Positions 61,701-64,000 of a stretch of 64,000 nt of DNA are shown here, piece after piece. Origin of the DNA: Gordonia lacunae (GTDB taxonomy: Bacteria > Actinomycetota > Actinomycetes > Mycobacteriales > Mycobacteriaceae); contig NZ_NGFO01000004.1 of NCBI RefSeq assembly GCF_002149015.1, forward strand, positions 124,001 through 188,000, in the 5' to 3' direction. Both the position numbers and the translations under genes were made by a program. Positions within the stretch are counted from its first letter, which is position 1, and every line of letters starts with the position of its first letter. The notes beneath the pieces are model-generated. The model made no database searches. It saw nothing but the letters and a program-made list of their open reading frames with translations, and was not told the DNA's origin.

Positions 61701-63163
61701 CCGACCCCCGCGGCGGGCCCGCGGCCGCCGTCGACGGCGATCCCGGAACATCCTGGACCGCACCGGAGATCCCCGATGAGCGGACGTCGCGAGCGGGTGA
61801 CGACTCCCCGGCCGACGAGGACGCGGCAGCGAACGAGAACAGTCCCACCCTGGTCCTCGATCTCCCACGGGCACAACGGGTCGACGCGCTGACCATCGTC
61901 GCCCCCCGGGGTTATCCCGCCGCTCCCACCGAGGTCGCGGTGGACCTCGGCACCGGCAAGCAGGTCCGCGAGGTCGACGACGGCGGCATCGTCCGTCTCG
62001 ATCCCGCGGTCACCGACCGCATCGAGATCACCATTCGTGCACAGTCCGACCTCATCGACGTCAACAGCCTCGGGTTCGCCAGTCCCGCACCACCGGGAAT
62101 CGCCGAGGTCCGGGTGTCTCCGTCGCCGGCGACCGGTTCGGACGTCGACCGGATCGTCGAGATCGGTTGCGACGAGGGGATCGGGCTGACCGCCGCGGGT
62201 CAGGTCGTCCGGATGTCGGTGCGCGCCCGCGCGTCCGACCTGCGTACCGGACAACCGGTGATCGGGCGCCCGTGCGGCGACGGCCGACTCGCCCTGCCCG
62301 CCGGACAGCAGGAGGTGTCGGTCAATCCCGGCGACGCCTTCACCGTCGACGCCGTCTCGCTGGTGAACGGTGACCCGGTGTCGCCACCGGCGTCGACCTC
62401 CCCAGAGGTCGGCGAGTGGTCGGCGGTGCGGCGTGCGGTGACCGTCGAGAGCGGTCCGCAACGACTACTCGTCGTGCCCGAGAGCACCAACCCCGGATGG
62501 CAGGCGCGGCTCGGCGGGGTCTCGCTGCGGCCGGTCGTCGTCGACGGCTGGCAACAGGGTTGGATGGTGCCCGCCGGCGCGGCCGGGACCATCCACCTGA
62601 CGTACCGGTTCGATTCGCTGTACCGCTGGTCGCTGGTGATCGGGCTGGCGCTGATGGTGCTGTTGCTCCTCGCCGCGTGGTGGCCGTCGACGCGCCGCGC
62701 CTCGCCCGGGGCCCCGATCCTGGTCCCGGCCGGACGCGGGTCGACACTCGTCGCCGGGGGTGCGGTCCTCGCCGCGGCGTGGCTGGTGTCGGGCTGGTGG
62801 GGACTCGCGGCCGCCGTCCTGGTCGGCACCTTCGCCGCCGCGATACCGCAGAAGGCAGGCGTCACAACAGCATTCGTCGCGATGATGACGGCGACGATCG
62901 GTCTGGCGGCGGGGCCGTGGCACGCCTCCGGCGGCTACCACGGCTCCCAGTGGTGGGTTCAGCTGCCGGCCCTGGTGGCGGTGTCGATGACCGCATGGCT
63001 GGTGTTCTGGTCGGCCGTCGACGGTCGGCCGTCGATCGCCGCGCCGTCGGGCGGCGGTGAAGACGACGCCGGTGTATCGGGCGAGACGTGGCGCGAGCGG
63101 TTGCGACGACGACTCTCGCGGTTACGCAGCCAGTTCCTCGTCGGCTCCTCGATGAAGGCGTAA
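58775..63163 (+). CDS. aftD: Alpha-(1->3)-arabinofuranosyltransferase AftD
   Basis: About 1460 residues; homologue of AftD, which adds D-arabinofuranose from decaprenyl-phosphoarabinose to arabinogalactan/lipoarabinomannan on the outer side of the inner membrane. The N-terminal GT-C part has many helices; DTKLDLTANPLGFLARAAHL and PMGQVQNQAYGYFFPHG are characteristic. The C-terminal part is rich in carbohydrate-binding-like modules (ALTLTTAKALGPDV, RVDALTIVAPRGYP) and closes with several more membrane helices (about residues 1290-1440). The conserved frame runs back to at least 58826, but no ATG/GTG/TTG occurs in frame before 58970, so the start is uncertain. CTG 58775 is a candidate. The 3' end overlaps the convergent acyltransferase gene by 205 bases. 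Confidence 0.92.
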   Translation: MSTPPPPPDQSELSRRGVAVIAAISLLICLLQSPGRIAADTKLDLTANPLGFLARAAHLWTPNAPMGQVQNQAYGYFFPHGAFYALGDLLAVPPWIVQRLWWALLLTVGFIGIVRLAETLRLGSPASRMIAATVFVLSPRVLTTLGSISSETLPMMLAPWVLLPVVRALDTRAGDDDPPLWRAAARTAAAVALMGAVNAVATLAALGVAVLWWLLHSPRDRRWWRFGAWTAAGLTLACAWWVVPLLILSRVSPPFLDYIESSRVTTQWTSLTEVLRGASSWTPFVSPERVAGAVLVTQPAAVLATGTIAAAGLAGLCMRHMPFRGRLVAILGVGLVVMCVGYAGELGSPVAEQVRVFLDGSGAPLRNIHKFEPLLRIPLVLGVAHLLARVPLPGSAGRRETLTAFAHPQRSRPVAAAIVLLVAVIGAGSLMWTGQLAPNGTYESIPRHWQQTADWLAEHSERDDGGPPARALVVPGAPFADQLWGLTRDEPLQPLSDTPWAVRDAIPLTPPGAIRALDSVQREIAAGRGSPGLAATLAGQGIGFVVLRADLDPETSRSARPLLAQQALDESPGLRRVAEFGPRIGPPSVRGVLRDNGLRPGMPAVQIFAVDPAGAPAADTGPRLIDTAGLPRVAGGPEAIAELADVRARQGLPPLGPVVLDADARRAGITDGPLIVTDTPSDRETDFGRVDDHSSAIRAPSDPRRTQNAVADYPVDGQSLVHGQWLLDNRSGEVEVSTSGSAADAVQPGQTSPANSAAAAFDGNPQSAWVSGGLESAVGRWMRIGFTTPRTDLALTLTTAKALGPDVTSALITTEAGSTVVSGLEPGEPMTVTAPSGATRWVQIRALRTDDGTAGNQFALGEVTVSDLRTATPLRIRHRVVLPELEAGTEVAQWLLYQELSGRASCVSDPERQMTRCAPGLGLSPETSAVFGRALSVPSDVAVSPTAILRPRPGDALDRLLADDGRVTAHGPRPVTDPRGGPAAAVDGDPGTSWTAPEIPDERTSRAGDDSPADEDAAANENSPTLVLDLPRAQRVDALTIVAPRGYPAAPTEVAVDLGTGKQVREVDDGGIVRLDPAVTDRIEITIRAQSDLIDVNSLGFASPAPPGIAEVRVSPSPATGSDVDRIVEIGCDEGIGLTAAGQVVRMSVRARASDLRTGQPVIGRPCGDGRLALPAGQQEVSVNPGDAFTVDAVSLVNGDPVSPPASTSPEVGEWSAVRRAVTVESGPQRLLVVPESTNPGWQARLGGVSLRPVVVDGWQQGWMVPAGAAGTIHLTYRFDSLYRWSLVIGLALMVLLLLAAWWPSTRRASPGAPILVPAGRGSTLVAGGAVLAAAWLVSGWWGLAAAVLVGTFAAAIPQKAGVTTAFVAMMTATIGLAAGPWHASGGYHGSQWWVQLPALVAVSMTAWLVFWSAVDGRPSIAAPSGGGEDDAGVSGETWRERLRRRLSRLRSQFLVGSSMKA

Positions 63164-64000
63164 CTGGCCGCGGACACACCGATCGACAGGACGAGGGTGA
63201 TCACCAGCACCAGGAGGGTGTCACCGCTGAACGGAACGATGCCGAACAGCGGGAAGACCACCGCCAGGATCGCGACGTGCCAGATGAAGATCCCGTACGA
63301 CCATCTCCCGAGCGCCAGCATCACCCGGGAGGTGAGGATGGGGAAAGGACCGTCGTTGCAGACGAGTGGGGCGAGCAGCGCATATCCGCAGAGCGCGCCG
63401 AGAACCATCTTGGTGGCGAACTCGAGTTCGGTGACCGCGCCGAGACCCGTCGGACCGGCGAACCTGGTGCACGCCAGCGCGTAGGCGACGACGAGGACGA
63501 CCAGCATCAGCGGACGGTTGGCGCTGAGGCGGATCACCCCCGCCATCCAGCGTCCCGAACGGACAGGTCCGGAACCCGAGTCGAGGACCCCGGCGATCTC
63601 GGCCAGGACCAGACCCGCGACGAACCACGGGAGGTGGCCGAACACCCAGTTCTTGGTCTCCACACCGTCGGCCACGGGCAGCGAGGTGCCGACCCAGGCC
63701 CAGCCCAGACTCACCGCGGCCAGAACAACCAGCGCCGGGACACGTGCCCGGAGGCGACGACCACGCAGCCGCAGGAGCGCGAAGCCGATGAGCGGCAGCA
63801 GAGCGTAGAAGGCGATCTCGACCGAGAGGCTCCACATCTGGGTCAGCCCCGCGGTGAGCGTGAGCGGCACGAAGACCTGGGTCAGCGTCAGGTTCGCCAA
63901 CCAGACCTGGGCGTCGGCACCCTGTGCCTCGGGGAGCAGCAGGATCACCAGCGTCACCACGATCACATACGCCGGCCAGATCCGGACGACGCGGTGGCGG
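62959..64000 (-). CDS. Acyltransferase family 3 membrane protein (partial)
   Basis: The minus-strand frame is open to the window edge; the visible 347 residues include RIWPAY just before the first Met, several helices and FIEEPTRNWLRNR as in OafA/NodX-type acyltransferase 3 proteins (PF01757). It would O-acylate an extracytoplasmic sugar or lipid. The N-terminus lies beyond the window. Its last 68 residues, polar and low-complexity, are read from the strand opposite to the 3' end of aftD. Confidence 0.8.
   Translation of the reverse strand, partial: RHRVVRIWPAYVIVVTLVILLLPEAQGADAQVWLANLTLTQVFVPLTLTAGLTQMWSLSVEIAFYALLPLIGFALLRLRGRRLRARVPALVVLAAVSLGWAWVGTSLPVADGVETKNWVFGHLPWFVAGLVLAEIAGVLDSGSGPVRSGRWMAGVIRLSANRPLMLVVLVVAYALACTRFAGPTGLGAVTELEFATKMVLGALCGYALLAPLVCNDGPFPILTSRVMLALGRWSYGIFIWHVAILAVVFPLFGIVPFSGDTLLVLVITLVLSIGVSAASYAFIEEPTRNWLRNRESRRRNRSRHVSPDTPASSSPPPDGAAIDGRPSTADQNTSHAVIDTATRAGS

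Noticed and set aside
61028..62461. Minus-strand frame of 477 residues opposite aftD
   Set aside because: Shadow; Gly/Arg/Asp-rich sequence without structure.
1..64000. tRNA, rRNA, riboswitch and transposase genes
   Set aside because: No cloverleaf, rRNA, riboswitch or transposase signature could be recognised by reading; a covariance-model scan would be decisive.

Overview
The window is high-GC actinobacterial DNA from a mycolic-acid-containing genus close to Gordonia/Rhodococcus/Mycobacterium. The evidence is an F420-dependent glucose-6-phosphate dehydrogenase (fgd), an arabinofuranosyltransferase of the AftD type, an LpqI-type lipoprotein, and FadE5/FadA2/FabG4/HtdX homologues. The genus is an inference; no rRNA or tRNA gene was recognised in the window.

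Left part (1-25.7 kb). pta (partial) and fgd are neighbours in mycobacteria; here a TetR-controlled FAD oxidase, a secreted protein and a divergent EamA exporter/LysR pair lie between them. Next come a GntR-controlled nucleobase-type permease with a biuret-hydrolase-like amidase, an ABC exporter, an esterase/DUF202 membrane operon, a 1288-residue Pls-type NRPS with a membrane/hexapeptide C-terminus, an HdeD-like protein, a thioesterase, a secreted DUF4185 (GH183-type arabinanase candidate), a DUF305/DUF6153 pair, a PAP2-type membrane enzyme, endonuclease IV and small secreted proteins.

Central and right part (25.9-63.2 kb). This is an expanded version of the mycobacterial Rv0236A/aftD - lpqI - Rv0238 (TetR) - htdX - fabG4 - fadA2 - fadE5 neighbourhood. 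One insert (27.8-37.7 kb) separates fadE5 from fadA2 and carries two LppU-like proteins, a TerD-PD-(D/E)XK fusion, glycerate kinase, an SLC13 transporter, a lipoprotein, an SDR and a VanW protein. A second insert (41.8-53.8 kb) between htdX and the TetR gene is a defence island. It holds type I restriction genes (hsdM, hsdS, hsdR) with mcrB and mcrC inside the same overlapping gene string, a P-loop GTPase with a translationally coupled small partner, and an oppositely oriented pair of small genes with IF2-N-like helical domains and a zinc-ribbon-like motif.

Regulation readable in the DNA: a TTAC-N6-GTAA palindrome occurs upstream of fadE5, between fadA2 and fabG4, and upstream of the Rv0238-like TetR gene, which suggests that this TetR controls the whole dispersed fatty-acid locus. 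The intergenic regions also contain several copies of a dispersed REP-like family, two forms of which sit inside coding sequences. aftD has no ATG/GTG/TTG start upstream of its conserved N-terminus and is in frame with the preceding small gene across one TGA.
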